Counted from the stretch's first letter, positions 1 to 13,465 are shown. The stretch is DNA of 64,000 nt from Polydactylus sextarius (GCA_016801845.1 CM028927.1:15314501-15378500); one strand, 5' to 3'. Made by a program: numbers and translations. Notes: generated from the letters alone by a model not told the origin.

Positions 1-165
1 CGAATTATCAGAATTATCTTGAAATCTAATTCGTCGGTGGCAGGAAGAGAGAGTGTGTGTTGATGTTTGTGGGGGGCTGTGGGTGGTGGGGGTATTGAAG
101 GATTGAACACAAAGCTCCTCAAGAAAGCGAGGCCATGTGCACGCTGCAGATGCCGTTGCCTGATG

Positions 166-249
<84 letters not shown>

Positions 250-944
250 GCTTGGTTGTGTTTTGAAGAGTGTTGACCCCAAGCCAGAGAACTGTCTATC
301 AAGTGTGAACTGTAAAGCTGTTCTGCGGAACGAGGAGGATGCTGTGTGGATCTTCCATAGAAAAATACTTAGTTAGGCTATGCATATCTCAGGTAATGAG
401 TCTGACTCATTTCCAGTATTTTTTAGCTGAATGGTGTTGAAATTCCTCATCTAAAGAGTGATAGTCAGAACCAAGTTGTACATTTCTTCTTTGTCTTTGT
501 CTTTTACCTTTGTGTTTTTCCACTCCAATCACCATGTAAGCAACAGGTAACACTGCTTCCTCTGAGTGTGTGTGCGTGAGTGTGTGTGTTTATGAGGACA
601 GCAGGTCAGAGATCAGTGGCGTAAGTCAGAGAAAGTGTAATACTCTTCATTCGTTTAACTTATTAGCGCAGCAAGTGGGTCACCTTGTAGGTTTTAACAT
701 GACTCCAGAGCTGTCTGGGTCAACATGACTAAGCCAACGCGGCTGAAAATCAGGTCAACAACTTGACGCACGTAAACAATCGATCGACAAGAGTGTATTA
801 TATGTAGAGGTTTAAAATAAGAAATAACACATATTAATGGATACTCCAATCACTGATCATCAACTGAGTAACTCTTTTGGTATGTTTTTGGTGGGAGTTA
901 TTGAGTAATATTCCATATAATTCTGAATTTGTCATGTTTTCCAG
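1..944 (+). other. Intron of the PRDM1-family gene
   Basis: This stretch precedes the first recognisable coding exon, whose acceptor (ccag before GTG ATA GGC) ends at 944. Because that exon starts inside the PR domain, the initiator exon and the first PR-domain residues must lie left of the window. I looked for the usual N-terminal PR-domain segment here and did not find it. The stretch holds a long TG microsatellite and otherwise nothing supportable. Confidence 0.8.
168..250. repeat. (TG)n microsatellite
   Basis: An almost uninterrupted run of about 40 TG units. The Val-Cys open frames across it are artefacts of the dinucleotide. Confidence 0.97.
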
Positions 945-1114
945 GTGATAGGCGTGTTCAGCAAAGAGTACATTCCTCAGGGGACTCGCTTTGGCCCCTT
1001 GCAAGGAGACATCTACACCAAAGACAACGTACCCAAGCATGCCAACAGGAAATACTTCTGGAGGGTAAGAAAAACTAACACACACATGCACATACCAACA
1101 TAAAACACACCATG

Positions 1115-1150
<36 letters not shown>

Positions 1151-1487
1151 ACACCAGTCAAACCAGTCCAGTTTCTATTGGTTAGGCAAGAGAAAGTCTA
1201 ATGTCTGGATGTGACAAAAAAAAGACCGTGGGAACAATCAGAGGTCGTACAGATGACCTGTTTTTGTCTTCCTCTCTTTTTTTTTTTTTTTTAAAAAAAA
1301 AGAAGTTTCATATTAAGTCCATGTCCATGCGTCAGTAGACCGACAAAAATTGCTTTCACAGACACTGCAGGAGTTTTGGTGAAAAATTTAGAGGAAGTTG
1401 TCAATGCTAGTGGCACGTAGTGTCTTACTGGCAATCTGGTCCTATGCAACATGTGTCACAGACACAAAGGAAGGGCCTATTGTTCAA

Positions 1488-1529
<42 letters not shown>

Positions 1530-4500
1530 CCTTTTGGTCTTTAAGTCCCATATTTCTTTTCTTCCTCTCTCCTATCCACACTTTGCTTGTGTCACACAGG
1601 ACTTTTTTTTTCTTCTTTTTCTGCTGAGTCACTTTCCCAAAACTTTTTGATGCCATCAAACGTATTTTCCTTCCGGCTTCATTTCCTGTAAACCTGTGAA
1701 AAGGGGTGTTCCTGCACTAGTGTGATTGTTCTGGAAGGTTATTGTGAGCCGCATGACACAGGCGGATTCGGATGTGTGCGTCTACATTTGGCTGGGGGCC
1801 AGCACCTGTCTGTCATGGCTTTCAGCTACTTCATTTTCCTTTCATCTTGTTTGCTTTCGTAATCCAACGCGTACATTTTGAAGTGATTGTAATTAAAAGT
1901 ACCACAAGCATGTGAGCCACCTAGCCACCGCACTGAAAAGTGAGTGAGAGAGAGAGAAGAAAATGACAAAGCAAAAGAGGGAGGGAAGCAGTGGGCGGGC
2001 CAGTGTAAGCCTAAGTCTCAAATACAGTCACACATCGAGCACAAACACACTCACGAGTCACAATCTCTCAGGACACAAAGATCACAGCTGTAGGGTGCAG
2101 ACCAAAGGAGCAAAATATTGAGTACATGGCAGAGGTGATTATTTATACTTTCCTCATATAATCTGCATTTATTGTAACTTTTTTCTGTGTTGTTTTGATG
2201 ATTTTATTTTTAAACTATAGGGGAAATATAGTTGAATTTTCTTATTATGTAATGTTGAAATTGTATAAGGTTTGTCATTTATTTGATCACCAATCAATGG
2301 TCACTAAATGAAACACAAATAATAGGCTTTACATCATGTATGTCTTATTCTAATATGACTATATGTGAAAAATGTTTAATTCTATTTTCTATGTTCTTCT
2401 TCCGCAGATCTACAGCGGTGGCCAGCTTCAAAACTTCCTCGATGGCTATAATGTCCACAGGAGCAACTGGATGCGTTACGTCAACCCAGCTTGTTCTCTG
2501 GCCGAACAGAACCTGGTGGCGTGCCAGAACGGCCGGGACATTTACTTCTACACCATCCAACCTGTGGAGCCCAAACAGGAGCTGCTTGTCTGGTATAGCC
2601 AGGAGTTCGCCCAGAGGCTCTGTAGCCAACAGGACAACATCAAACAGAGTGAGTTGCACAGGAGCTGAGGGTTTTTACTACTCGTGGATTAAAATGTAAT
2701 GAAACCCTGTGTCTGGCCCACAGGTTTTGTAGAACTAAATGTTGACAAGTGTAACAGATATGCAAAGGAAGGAGGCAAAGGAACACAGCCTATGTATATA
2801 AACTATTCAGGTTGTTTCTAATGTGACATTTGTTTGAAGATTGTAAAACCTTAACGTACAGGCAGATGTGCTTTGGTGAACTTCGTGAGTCCCGTGAATC
2901 TGTGAACCTTCCCATGACCTTGCAATTAAACCTGCTGATTATTAAGGAAGTGAGGAGGCGAGAGACGCAGCCGATAATCAGCTGTTTTGATGTTGCATCA
3001 GCACAGGGACGTACAAAAGGCATTTGAGTTTCTTCTTACTAGATCTGATAAAATGACAGATTCAGATCAATGCCATGACTAAACACACAGCAGAGTCTGC
3101 GTCAGGAGATGATACTATTCATCAGCTAAATTCTTTCACTTCAAAATGAATAAAGACACTTTATTTATTCGTGTTACTTCTTCCTGTCTGACCTACCATA
3201 GAGATCCAGATATTTATGTAAGGCAAAGGGTTATGCGCATACCACGTGTAGACCAAACAAATCCTAGTATGTCATGAACTGGTCACAGATAAGATGAGAT
3301 TCTAAGGAGAGAGGAGAAATCTAAGCAGATCTACAATGGAGGTTCAAAGTACCTTTGTGAGTCACTTGTCTTCAGTTATTAGTGAAGTGGAAAATCATAC
3401 CCTCATCATCCTGGGCAAGTGTCCGTTGCCACGAAGTCTGATGATTCATCCTAACTGGATACACAAGATGTATTACTACTCGTTTTGGTGACTCAGTCGT
3501 AATCATTACATTGTTTCTACCACCCTAGAGGATCTGAAAAACATTCACTTGCGAATATGTCAAAGTCCAGGTATGCTTATTGTTGAATGCAGTTAGTATA
3601 TTGAATACAGTCTAGTCCAGCAGCTCATTATTACATGTTGGTTGGCAAAACTTTGTGGCAACACATATCCAGAAGGCATTTTGACTCAGTCTGCTCTATC
3701 AAATCTCTAACTATGACTACATCAAACTATGATATAACTTTGATTATCATATAACTGACTATCAAAGGAAAAGAATGACTTGCCTAAGTTTACATTTATA
3801 TGCAGAGCATTATAATATTAAAAATGTATTTGTAGTAAGTAAACTTCAACATGCAAAGCAAAGGCAAAACAACCAGGCGAACGAAAGCTTTCTCAAAAAA
3901 AAAGAGAGAAGAAAAAAGGAAAGGATGTCTCACACGTTCGTGTTATCGAAACGGTAAGACAGCTATACTCAGAAAAGGTTTCAAATAATGAAACTCAATT
4001 TTGCTGTAGAAGAGCTTGGAGGTGACATGACACATGGACTCCCACGGACTTTACCACCAACCATCCTCCCACACACAAATCACTACTGTAATTGACAAAT
4101 AGAAACCTGAACTTTATGATTTATGTCATGTCAAAACTGAAACTACTATCATTTACCATAAGAGGGAGTGCCTTCTGTGGGTGGATGTCCGTCTGTGTGA
4201 GTGTGTCACTGTGGCTGTGACTGTGTCAGTGATAGAGAGAGCGAGAGCATTTTAAATAACAATGAACTTCTTCTCTACAGTTACGTATCCATTAAAATCT
4301 GTGACAATACTCAATATATTTTGATTTTCTCTCTGACAGAATACATGAGTGCTGATGAAGACCAAGAGCCAGAGTACACCAAGCACCTACCTCAGCAGAC
4401 ATATCTTAAAGAAAGGACAAAGGAAGAGGTGAAAGAAGAGAGGGACGACGAAGGAGAAGAGAGGATTGATGTGGAGATGTTGGAGAGAGACACTCCGCCC

Positions 4501-6550
4501 GACACGCCTGACGAACAGATCGTGGACTTCAGCAAAAAGGTTGAGAAGGAGGAGAGGGGCGACAGAGATCCAGAGGACAGGGGGATCATTCCTTCTCCTC
4601 AGCCTGAGCACAGAGAACCGAGCCTGGGCTTAAATCACCCATATTTACCAGAGCACCACCCTGCACTTCCATCTCCACACCGAAATCTCCCTCTCCATCT
4701 CCACGGTCTCTACGGGCACAGGGAGGGGCTGGTATCATCTTACCCTCTTTACCCTCAGTCCAGATCTCTCCAGCCTCCTTACCAGCTTATTCCTCCTTAC
4801 AACCCACATTACTCTCGCTTACTCCTATCCTCATACTCCCCTCCCTTTCCTGGGATGCTGCCCACAAGAGGATCACTCCAATACAGCAACTATATGGGCA
4901 CAGATGGACTCCCTTACCCCCCTATCGGCTCACCTAATCTACTTCCAGTGTCTCTTCCCTATCCCCCGCCTCCACAAGGAGGTCTAAAAGAACTAACACC
5001 AAATGTGTCACCGCCACGAGGTGCCCCAGCCACCCCAGAGCTCTCCCCTCTCCCGAAAAACAGCAGCCATCATCAGTCCCCCGAGCAGTCTCCCTCAGGC
5101 TGTGAGGAGGCTATGAACCTGAGCCTAACTACGACTCAAAGTAACATAGCACCACGCAACGGCCCTGGCCACAAATCTCTACCTTACCCACTGAAAAAGC
5201 AGAATGGAAAGATCAAGTACGAATGTAACATCTGTTCAAAGACCTTCGGACAACTGTCAAATCTCAAGGTAACAGATCAATTCATTAAATTAATGTAATT
5301 CTGATTCGTTTTAATGTATTTTTCTTTGCTGAAATTTTACGACATGCTGATAAAATTTCCTTGTATCATCTGTGCACCTGCAGGTCCATCTCAGAGTACA
5401 CAGTGGTGAGAGACCATTCCAGTGTAACTTATGTAAAAAGAGCTTCACACAGCTGGCCCACCTCCAAAAACATCACCTGGTGCACACAGGGGAGAAACCA
5501 CACGAATGTCAGGTATGTTGAACATCACGACCTTTTCCAGCCTCTTACTGTCATGTCATCATGCCACTAATGTAAAACCAAGAGTGAAAAACTTATGAGA
5601 CACACAGTAAACAAGACGCTCGTAACTGCCCTCTGACTCACATACCTTTCTGGTAACTCGACATCTGTTCCATTTTCACTGAGCCACTACCCAAAAAGCA
5701 TCTGTATGCTTTTGTTTGCTTGTGTGACTGTGTGGGTGTGAGTGTTTTGTTGCATAGAACTGGTCTTACATAAAAGTTGTCCCTCTAGTTTGAGCCGGAA
5801 TAACATAGTCAGCCCTGAAACTATACTATTAATAACATCACAATGACGTCATACTGCTAATTTTTTCCAGAACAATCCCAGATTTAATCCATACAGTTTT
5901 CTTAAGGTGTTAGTAATAAGACATGTGACTGTTAGTGTCACCGAAGCCTGAACCTTTCATTTCATGTTTTTCAGGTGTGTCATAAACGCTTCAGTAGCAC
6001 CAGCAACTTGAAAACACACCAGCGGCTCCATTCTGGGGAAAAACCTTACCAGTGCAAACTGTGCAGCACCAAGTTTACTCAATACATCCACCTGAAACTA
6101 CACCGCCGCCTCCACAGCAGCCGCGACCGCCCCTACTCCTGCCAGCTCTGCTCCCAGGCCTTCTTCCACCGCTTCTCCCTCCGCATCCACCAGCGCACCT
6201 GCTGCCTGGTCAACTCCAACGCTCCGGTCAACATGCATATAAAAGAGATGGTGGAGCGGTTTGATGCGAGCCAAGAGGCCGACACGCTCACAGAAACGGC
6301 GTCGGCACTACAGGTTGAAGAAGCCATAGAGCGTTGGTTGGCTCGTACCTTGGAGGGCGAAGGAAAGGAGGATCAGAGGGAGGCGACCACGTTGCTGAAA
6401 GCTCTGACAACTGCTATTAATGCACCGGCAATTCCCATGACCCAATCAGTCATATCATCATCACATCACAGCCCTTCACAGGCCTATCAGGAGAGAGCCA
6501 GTGTTGTTCATCTTCACAAACGGCAAACAGTGAAGACAGAAGGACAGTAA
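945..6550 (+). CDS. prdm1: PRDM1/Blimp-1-family PR-domain zinc-finger repressor, 5' partial
   Basis: This gene encodes a sequence-specific nuclear transcriptional repressor of the Blimp-1 type. Five coding exons are visible: 945-1064, 2408-2648, 4340-5268, 5384-5512 and 5975-6550. Joined, they give 664 residues plus stop in one frame with GT-AG introns. Residues 1-113 or so of this fragment are most of a PR domain (VIGVFSKEYIP..., RKYFWR, SNWMRYVNPA, ELLVWY). An acidic stretch and then a Pro/Tyr-rich region follow. The block LPYPLKKQNGKIKYEC just before the fingers is a Blimp-1 hallmark. There are four C2H2 fingers and a fifth with Cys in the last ligand position. The C terminus ends KRQTVKTEGQ, where VKTE fits a sumoylation consensus. 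The N-terminal exons are outside the window. The family call is secure. Which paralog it is (prdm1a, b or c, or a ZNF683/HOBIT counterpart) is not; gene order favours the ZNF683-type block. Confidence 0.95.
1117..1147. repeat. (TA)n microsatellite
   Basis: A pure TA run of about 15 units in the PR-domain intron. Confidence 0.95.
1490..1526. repeat. (CA)n microsatellite
   Basis: A pure CA run of about 18 units in the same intron. It makes the Thr-His and Val-Cys shadow frames on the two strands. Confidence 0.95.
2649..4339 (+). other. Intron between PR-domain and proline-rich exons
   Basis: A 1.7 kb intron with donor GTGAGT and acceptor CTGACAG. I see no exon, RNA gene or clear mobile element in it. 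The open frame at 4201 extends only by chance into the following exon. Confidence 0.8.
4340..5268 (+). other. prdm1: Large central exon: acidic and proline-rich region, start of zinc finger 1
   Basis: This 929-bp exon corresponds to the long central Blimp-1 exon. It opens with a Glu/Asp/Lys-rich segment (EEVKEERDDEGEERIDVEML), then TPPDTPDEQIVDFSKK. A Pro/Tyr/Leu/His-rich stretch follows, with IPPYNPHYSRLLLSSYSPP resembling the matching part of Blimp-1. Near its end EEAMNLSL precedes the conserved LPYPLKKQNGKIKYEC, and the exon stops inside finger 1 at SNLK. The acidic opening is more extended than I remember for mammalian Blimp-1. Confidence 0.92.
5384..6210 (+). other. prdm1: Zinc-finger array (fingers 1-5)
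   Basis: Finger 1 begins at the end of the previous exon and is completed at 5384. Finger 2 (CNLCKKSFTQLAHLQKHHLVH) lies in exon 5384-5512. Finger 3 is split at Cys-Gln by the intron 5513-5974. Finger 4 follows (CKLCSTKFTQYIHLKLHRRLH). Finger 5 (CQLCSQAFFHRFSLRIHQRTC) ends in Cys rather than His, as it does in Blimp-1. Linkers are of the TGEKP or SGEKP type. The first two fingers, which do most Blimp-1 DNA contact, look intact. Confidence 0.94.
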
Positions 6551-6975
6551 AAACGAGCTTACTGTATATCACCAACAAAGAAAACAGAATGTCGCCAAAT
6601 AAAACTCTCAATTCTTGTCCATGATGGGACATAAGAGGGAAAATGTACTTTCATAATCCACTGAGCGCAACACCAAAAGAAGAGCATTCCAAAGACTGGC
6701 CAAGGGTATTCAGTGATTGTACTTCCTCCCAAAAGAAACAAAAAAAAAAAAAAAAAAAGAAACAAAAAAAAAAAAAAAAAACAGTTTAGACATTTAAAAG
6801 AGGGAGGCATCATTAAGCTGTGAAATATTTAAAACTCTTTTCACTCAGGTAGAGAAGTGTTTGCTTTTTGTGCTTTAACTTATTACTTCTTTTTTTAATT
6901 GTATTTGATTTGTCTGTATTTATTTAGTTTCATCATAGTTTGTTGTTGCTATTAGCAATTTTTGTGTGATTGTGT

Positions 6976-7028
<53 letters not shown>

Positions 7029-7960
7029 CTGACATTCCAAGGAGATTTGATGCGGCAGGAAAACCAAACAAAGATGTGGCATAAACCTGTGAATAAGTCT
7101 CTGCTTGTTATATTGTGTATTGTTTTATCCTTGAGTGATGGTGTGCTTGAGTTTCTGGATGCGTGTTCAGTGAGTGAAAGTATAATGTATATAGATATAT
7201 ATATATATATATATAGATATATATATGAAAGACAGGGCACAGTCTGCAATTGCCAAAATTAGAATCAAAGAACACGAATGAATGTGTAGCACAATCTTCG
7301 TTCATCTTCTTCATTATTCAACTGATACTTAACAATACAGGGAAGGACACAGATCCAGATGAAGCATTATTCACATCACTATTTTTCACCAGACAAAAGC
7401 AACAAACTAAAAAATATATTCAATGTGAATGTTCATTATCACAATAAAATAGGTACACGAGAAAATGGCTTAATCCTGAGTCACTAAATGTGTAGCTTTT
7501 TTTTTTTTTTTTTAAACCAAACTCAAATATTTTAGATATTTCTTACATACAAAGCTTTACTGTAAATACTTGTAAAGTTAATTTTCATCCAAAATCTTAA
7601 CTCGGATAGTGGTACCTCATACTCAGCTCTGGACATCAAAAAATGTGCAAAAAGCAGCACAGCTTTCTATTATTGTTTATATATTTTTGTCACTTAGCAC
7701 TGGAATTAAAATTGCAACTAGATCTGTCATCTATTGGTGTTACCTAAAACCAGAAGAGGAAAACTGTTCTTGATCATTTTACTACTGAGTCAGTACTGTC
7801 TGTTTTTGTAGTTTCGTTTTCTTTTATATGATATTTCTGTATGTAGTTTATTTTTTTCGAAACAGGGTATGAGATGTTAAGAATTTATTTGTGAGAGACT
7901 ATTTTGATGATACTTTTATATTTACATAATGTAGCATATTAAAGATATTGTTTCTACACG
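6551..7960 (+). other. prdm1: Probable 3' UTR of the PRDM1-family gene
   Basis: AT-rich sequence follows the TAA at 6548-6550. Candidate poly(A) signals are AATAAA at 7443-7448 and ATTAAA at 7938-7943. It contains a double poly-A tract (6739-6780), a TG microsatellite and a TA tract. The true end cannot be fixed without transcripts. Confidence 0.55.
6979..7026. repeat. (TG)n microsatellite in the 3' UTR region
   Basis: About 23 TG units, followed at 7190-7228 by a TA/GATA tract. Both strands give low-complexity open frames here that are not genes. Confidence 0.95.
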
Positions 7961-8319
7961 TGTGGTGTTTTACATTTGTTTTCGTGTTTGAGTAAGATTT
8001 TCAGAGTAAAACAAAACTCTTTGGATGAAACAGAAAAGCATTCATTTCTTGATAAACGAAACATGATTTCACCCAGTTCAGAGCATCTCACCCTCCCCTA
8101 AAAATATATTCTACTAAAGAGAACAACTTAAGCAGCCATGCAGCATCACTTGTCATTTTTAAAGGTTAAAAATCATTGTTAGGGTTAGAGTTTTTGTTAA
8201 GGGAACTTACAAAATATACTTTTGATTAATTTAGGGGGGTGATTGTGGACCTGTCCTCCTCATCTTAGAAGTTTTTTTTCTCCTGGGGTTTGTCCTTGAA
8301 CCCGTTATTATTATTCAAG

Positions 8320-8605
8320 AGAGCTCTGCGTCATTGCGCATTGATGGATATGGACGAGCATAAATCAGGCTTATCCGTCGATCTGCAGATCAAACGATCT
8401 GTTTAATGTCGATCAGTTCCAATTCCAACAAATGATTTCACTGTGTCTCCATTGTTCGTTGTGAGTGGAGGAACAGGCCGGGCCGTAAATAAACTATCAG
8501 CCATAGTTGATAATCGTAAAGGGTGAATTATGCTTACGCAATGACGCAGAGGGCTCTGCGTCATTGCGTATTGACGGATATGGATGAGCATAAATCAGGC
8601 TTTAG
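8320..8605. mobile_element. MITE-like repeat with duplicated and inverted ends
   Basis: A segment of about 52 bp (CTCTGCGTCATTGCG..., GGATATGGA, GAGCATAAATCAGGCTT) occurs twice, at 8322-8372 and 8552-8603, in the same orientation. The second copy is also the right arm of a perfect 17-bp inverted repeat, 8535-8551 and 8554-8570, with a 2-bp spacer. Such ends suggest a small non-autonomous DNA transposon or nested insertions. I cannot name the family. Confidence 0.5.
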
Positions 8606-9190
8606 CCCCTGTTCACCCCTCTCTTTTGTGTGATCGCGTGAGGGGAAGGGTTATCTAGATGGATGATGGGTGAGGGGTCACACAACCCTCCAAACAAAGG
8701 TATTCCAGTTGCAGTTGTCAAAAATAGTTAATAATTTAATTTATAAAGTAATGAATACATTTAACGTATTAAGCTAACTTATTGCTAATCAAAAAAATTC
8801 GTTAACGTTAGCTAGCATTCACTAGTTGTCGCGTTGCTTACGCTTTGCTTATTCATCTGATAACAGGACTCTTTTCTGATTCTGACTTCCACTAAAACAT
8901 GAGACAAATGTAAATGAACAACTTGTCAGTTTTTAATCCATCACCAACTTGACCAGCACAAATCAGTCTGTAGACCCCATCATTGTTTGTTGTGATTCGG
9001 TTGTCATGGAGACTTGTTGCATCATCTTACATAGCAACTAGTGATGATGCCTGAAGACTTGGGGAAGGGGAAGGAGGCGTGTCTCATTTTCTAGTGAAAT
9101 GTTTTCACCCCTCACCACTTTGTTTCAAGGGATGCGGGGTAGGGGTAAGCAAAAGGCAAAGGGGTAGGAGAAGGAGTAAAAAAAGATCCT
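8600..9190. repeat. Possible degenerate transposon flanked by CCCC/GGGG-rich ends
   Basis: The left edge is rich in AGCCCCTGTTCACCCCTC and the right edge in GGGGTAGGGGTAAGC and related G-runs. This roughly opposed arrangement recalls non-autonomous fish DNA transposons. The match between the ends is weak and the family is unknown. Confidence 0.3.
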
Positions 9191-12100
9191 TCTATGCTGA
9201 TGAAAGTAAAGCTGCTGTATTTCACAATTTCACATACATGTGGCAAAAATAAACCCTTACCCATATGTTTGCAAGTTTATGCATCAATGTGCATCTAAGC
9301 ATTGCAAAAACATTGTAAAAAAAAAAAAAAAAAAAAAGACATAACTAACTATTGTGCTAGTGGTGAAAGAAAACTTCGTAGGATATTTTGTAACATAGTA
9401 TGGGCCTATATGTTTTCATCAGCTGACATTTCATATCAAAACTAGGCTTTTCCAATCACCTGTAAAGAAAGTCACGCCTGTTTCTATTTCTTCACTGGTT
9501 ATTGTAAATCTATTCACCCTACACTCACAAGGAAATATCTCTAATTTCCCATAAGGTCATTACAAATAGTAAAAGCTTTGGTTCCCTCTGCTTTTCCTTT
9601 GTTGTTCTGACATTATTGGTGTTTCATATAAAAATAGCCAGTGCACTCATGTGGACATTTTAACCAAACTGTCTTTCTATGAACGAAAGACTTGACCCAT
9701 GATGATGACATGGTTACACAATACACATTCACTTGCAACATCCTGCTTTTTACACTTCTCTTGCTGGTAATAAGCCCCAAGCTACATTCCCCGCTTAGTC
9801 ACTTTTTTTTTCTTTTCCTAGAAAATAGAGGAAATGAAACTGGTTAGTCACCCGTGAAACTTAGAAAAAGTACTGTTTCCATCACAGGTTTTACAAAATC
9901 ACTGGGACAACAAACCTTTTTTGTTATTGTTGCCATCACTGTCTAACTCACATTGCAGGTTTTAAAAGGAATAAAAGAAAAACAACTGCTGAGTTACGGT
10001 AAATTATTTTTGGTATTGATTCTACCTGTGTCAGTTTCAGATTTCAGTTTAAATGGGCACCTCACTTAGTCATGTCATTGATTATTGCCTCTAATTGTCA
10101 AAACAGTAATTTATAGATTTAAAATCATTTCCTCTTCTCCTATGAAGACAGCTGAGCTGTGTGATTTGTGAAACCTAAAAATATGATTCTAACATGATCG
10201 TTTTTGTCCCGCGGCAATGAGGCACACTTTCAATCAACAAAATCTATCGCAAAGTTACTGTAAACATGGCTTGCTCTTTACAGTAATTCTCTCTCTCTCT
10301 TTCTCAGTTTATCAGTCTCCCTTTGTCTCTTAACCACAGTCTTTTTTTTTTTTTTTTTTTTTTTTTTGACTCCTCATTCTATAGTATTTCCTCTCGTGAG
10401 CTGCGGGGGAGAACCTCATGGCAAACATCTATGCACAATGGCCAGATTTAAAAAAAAAAAACAAAAAACACCTAGACTTTTTTTTTTTAGATGCAACAAA
10501 GAAAGAGGTGACAGGAAATCACTCTGCCAGGGTGTTAGCTACCAACTATGTTTATTCTATTGTGTGAAGACAAAAAAGTAAAAACTCAGACATTTATACA
10601 CCACATTAACGTTTTTCACACCATTCACTTCTTGTACATAATAGTCACAAGTTTTTATTTGTATTAGTGGTTGTGGCTTTGTATACATACAGTCTAACAA
10701 TAAAGTTTTAAAATAGAAATATGTTAAAAATGAAATGGATAACAATAATAATAATAAAAGAAAACAATAAATGTCTTAACTGGTGAAAATCTGCTAAAAA
10801 AAAAAAAAAATCTTAATCAACCAATCAACTACTGTATACAGACATGGTACATATTTGAATGAGAACATAATTTGGCCATTTAGTCTTCACTCAAAAAAGG
10901 GTTAGCAAGATAATGTTAGTTCTGGCAGTTGGTTCAGTTTGTACTGGGTATTTAAAGTATAGTTATAAGTGGTAGTTCAGTTTGTGCAGTTTGATTTCAG
11001 ATGCTACAGACACTAAAACGTCAGCCTATAAATTTACCTTATAACCAGGCTAAATTTGATCTACTGGTTCTGCACATTTAAATGCTAACTTCAGCACTCT
11101 ACAACATTTTATATCTTGCGCACTATGATACCAGTACAGTCTGATCGCATATAAAAGATAATTAACATAATAACCTTTGTCTATACAGAGCAGATTGGCC
11201 TTAGTCCTATATAACACTCCTATCACGTCTCTACAGATGGGAACGAAGATGGAATGAAGTGAAAGCAAATGTTCTCAAATGTCTCTCTTGAATGTGGTGG
11301 AGGAGAAAATGCAAAGCAAATAGTCTCAATACAACCAAGTTGAAGATATTCAGGGTAGATTACTTGCCAGTGTTGTGGAATGAGGCAATGTATTACACAC
11401 AGTGCATAATTCAGCTATCACTGTAGATATCTTATGTTTGCTCATCGTTGTCATGCTAGTTCATTTGAGTATCAAGCACATAGACACTGAGTTCATCACT
11501 TTTTTGTGTTGCCTGGAAGGACTTGATTTGATTTCGCTATTACATTGTATTTATGCATTTTTTTTTTTTTTTTTTTTTTTTGTGACAAAAAAACAGATGC
11601 CCTCTGTTTCCTTGTGTCACTGGGTGACAGTAAAATCTGTCTCAGTTTAAAGTATCTCATAAGAGTCACATCAGGAAATCCTTTAACTTGCCTGGGGAAG
11701 TAAAACACAGTGGTGTCGGGTTGCAGCACGTCTCAAGAGACATTCAGGTGAATTTTTTTTTAAAAAAGTTCATTATCAGGTTACTTAAAAAATGAGGTCA
11801 CATGGAAGTTTTCTTCAGTACATATTACAGAGTGACTGAAAATTTCCAGGTAAGTCATTATCTCGGGTTAAATCATGCCACATCCAACTTTCATTTAGAA
11901 AATGTTCTTGTTTCTTTCTTCTCTTGGAATCAGGTAGTTCTGACTTCCTAGGAAAGTTTCCAATTCCTCTGTGGAAAAGAGATGCTGGGAGTGAACAATA
12001 TATCTCACTGATGGTGTTTGAGGGTGAAGTATCAAGTGAAATACACTATTTTACTACTTTTTACTAGTGTTTTTTTATTAGATTTTAGTGTGTGACATTA

Positions 12101-12999
12101 CCATTAGTTAACAGGGAACTAACAGACAAGCTGTCTGTAAAACAAAATTTGTGTCACCTTTTGCGACTTATATCCAGTCATTTTCTTAGAACTAGTGATA
12201 ATAGAAAAGTCATTCTGGGTTAAGGGGAGTGGGAGCGTGGAGGAGGAAACAGGACACAGGATGAAATAGAGTTATGTGTCATTTGCTCAGGCATCAACAA
12301 ATTTACAGACAGTTTATATGTCAGTGTCTAACGACTAATGAACTTTCTTTTTCTTTTTCTTTTTTTATTAACCTTAGTATGGGTTTAAGTACTGTATGAA
12401 AATCACACAATCACAAAAATCACATGCAGTTGGAGATCATCATCACTTTAAAAAAATCTCTTCTGTGTTATTAATTCGTCGTTTCATTCATTTACTCATC
12501 AAACAGGCTGCGACGTCCTACGTGCTTTTTACCTTTATAAGCCTTTGGCCAGGTACTAATATTGCAACATCAAAGCCACACGTTCCAAAGTCGTGTGAAT
12601 GTATAGTATGTTTAATCTGATTACTGTAATGTCTTGAATTTTTGGGAAAAAGAACACAGTTTACTGGAAACATATGTAATGTAGATAGACATGTAGATAG
12701 ATTTTAATGCATTCTGTGTGTATGAAATAGCTTTAAATTTAACTTGACATACTCTGCTCTCTTTACTTCTCCACTGCATTTCAAAATGAACAACTGAACT
12801 TTTTACTCTGTGCCACATTTATCTGATAACAGTGGACTGGGGAAGTTTTACTGCATTATTAATACATTCACATTTTACTGATAATACCTCTGTACTTTTT
12901 ATTACTTTTAATGGAGTTACATTGTTGTTTTAATGATTTTACTTGGAAAGTTCTACAACAATTTTTCCATTTATGTTTAATAAGAGATCACTAAAAAGC

Positions 13000-13465
<466 letters not shown>

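Larger units (their letters stand above)
945..2648 (+). other. prdm1: PR (SET-related) domain exons
   Basis: Exon 945-1064 (40 codons, phase 0 at both ends) and exon 2408-2648 (ending phase 1) encode the PR domain from its second beta strand onward. Motifs visible include GTRFGPL, NWMRYVNPA, NLVACQNG, IYFYTI and ELLVWY. The SET NHxC catalytic motif is not seen; the corresponding place reads NWMRYVNPA, as in Blimp-1, whose PR domain is regarded as catalytically weak or inactive. The intervening 1.3 kb intron carries TA and CA microsatellites. Confidence 0.93.

Noticed and set aside
241..376. Possible upstream coding exon of the PRDM1-family gene
   Set aside because: The open frame after the TG repeat has no resemblance to the expected PR-domain start and lacks a convincing acceptor and donor pair.
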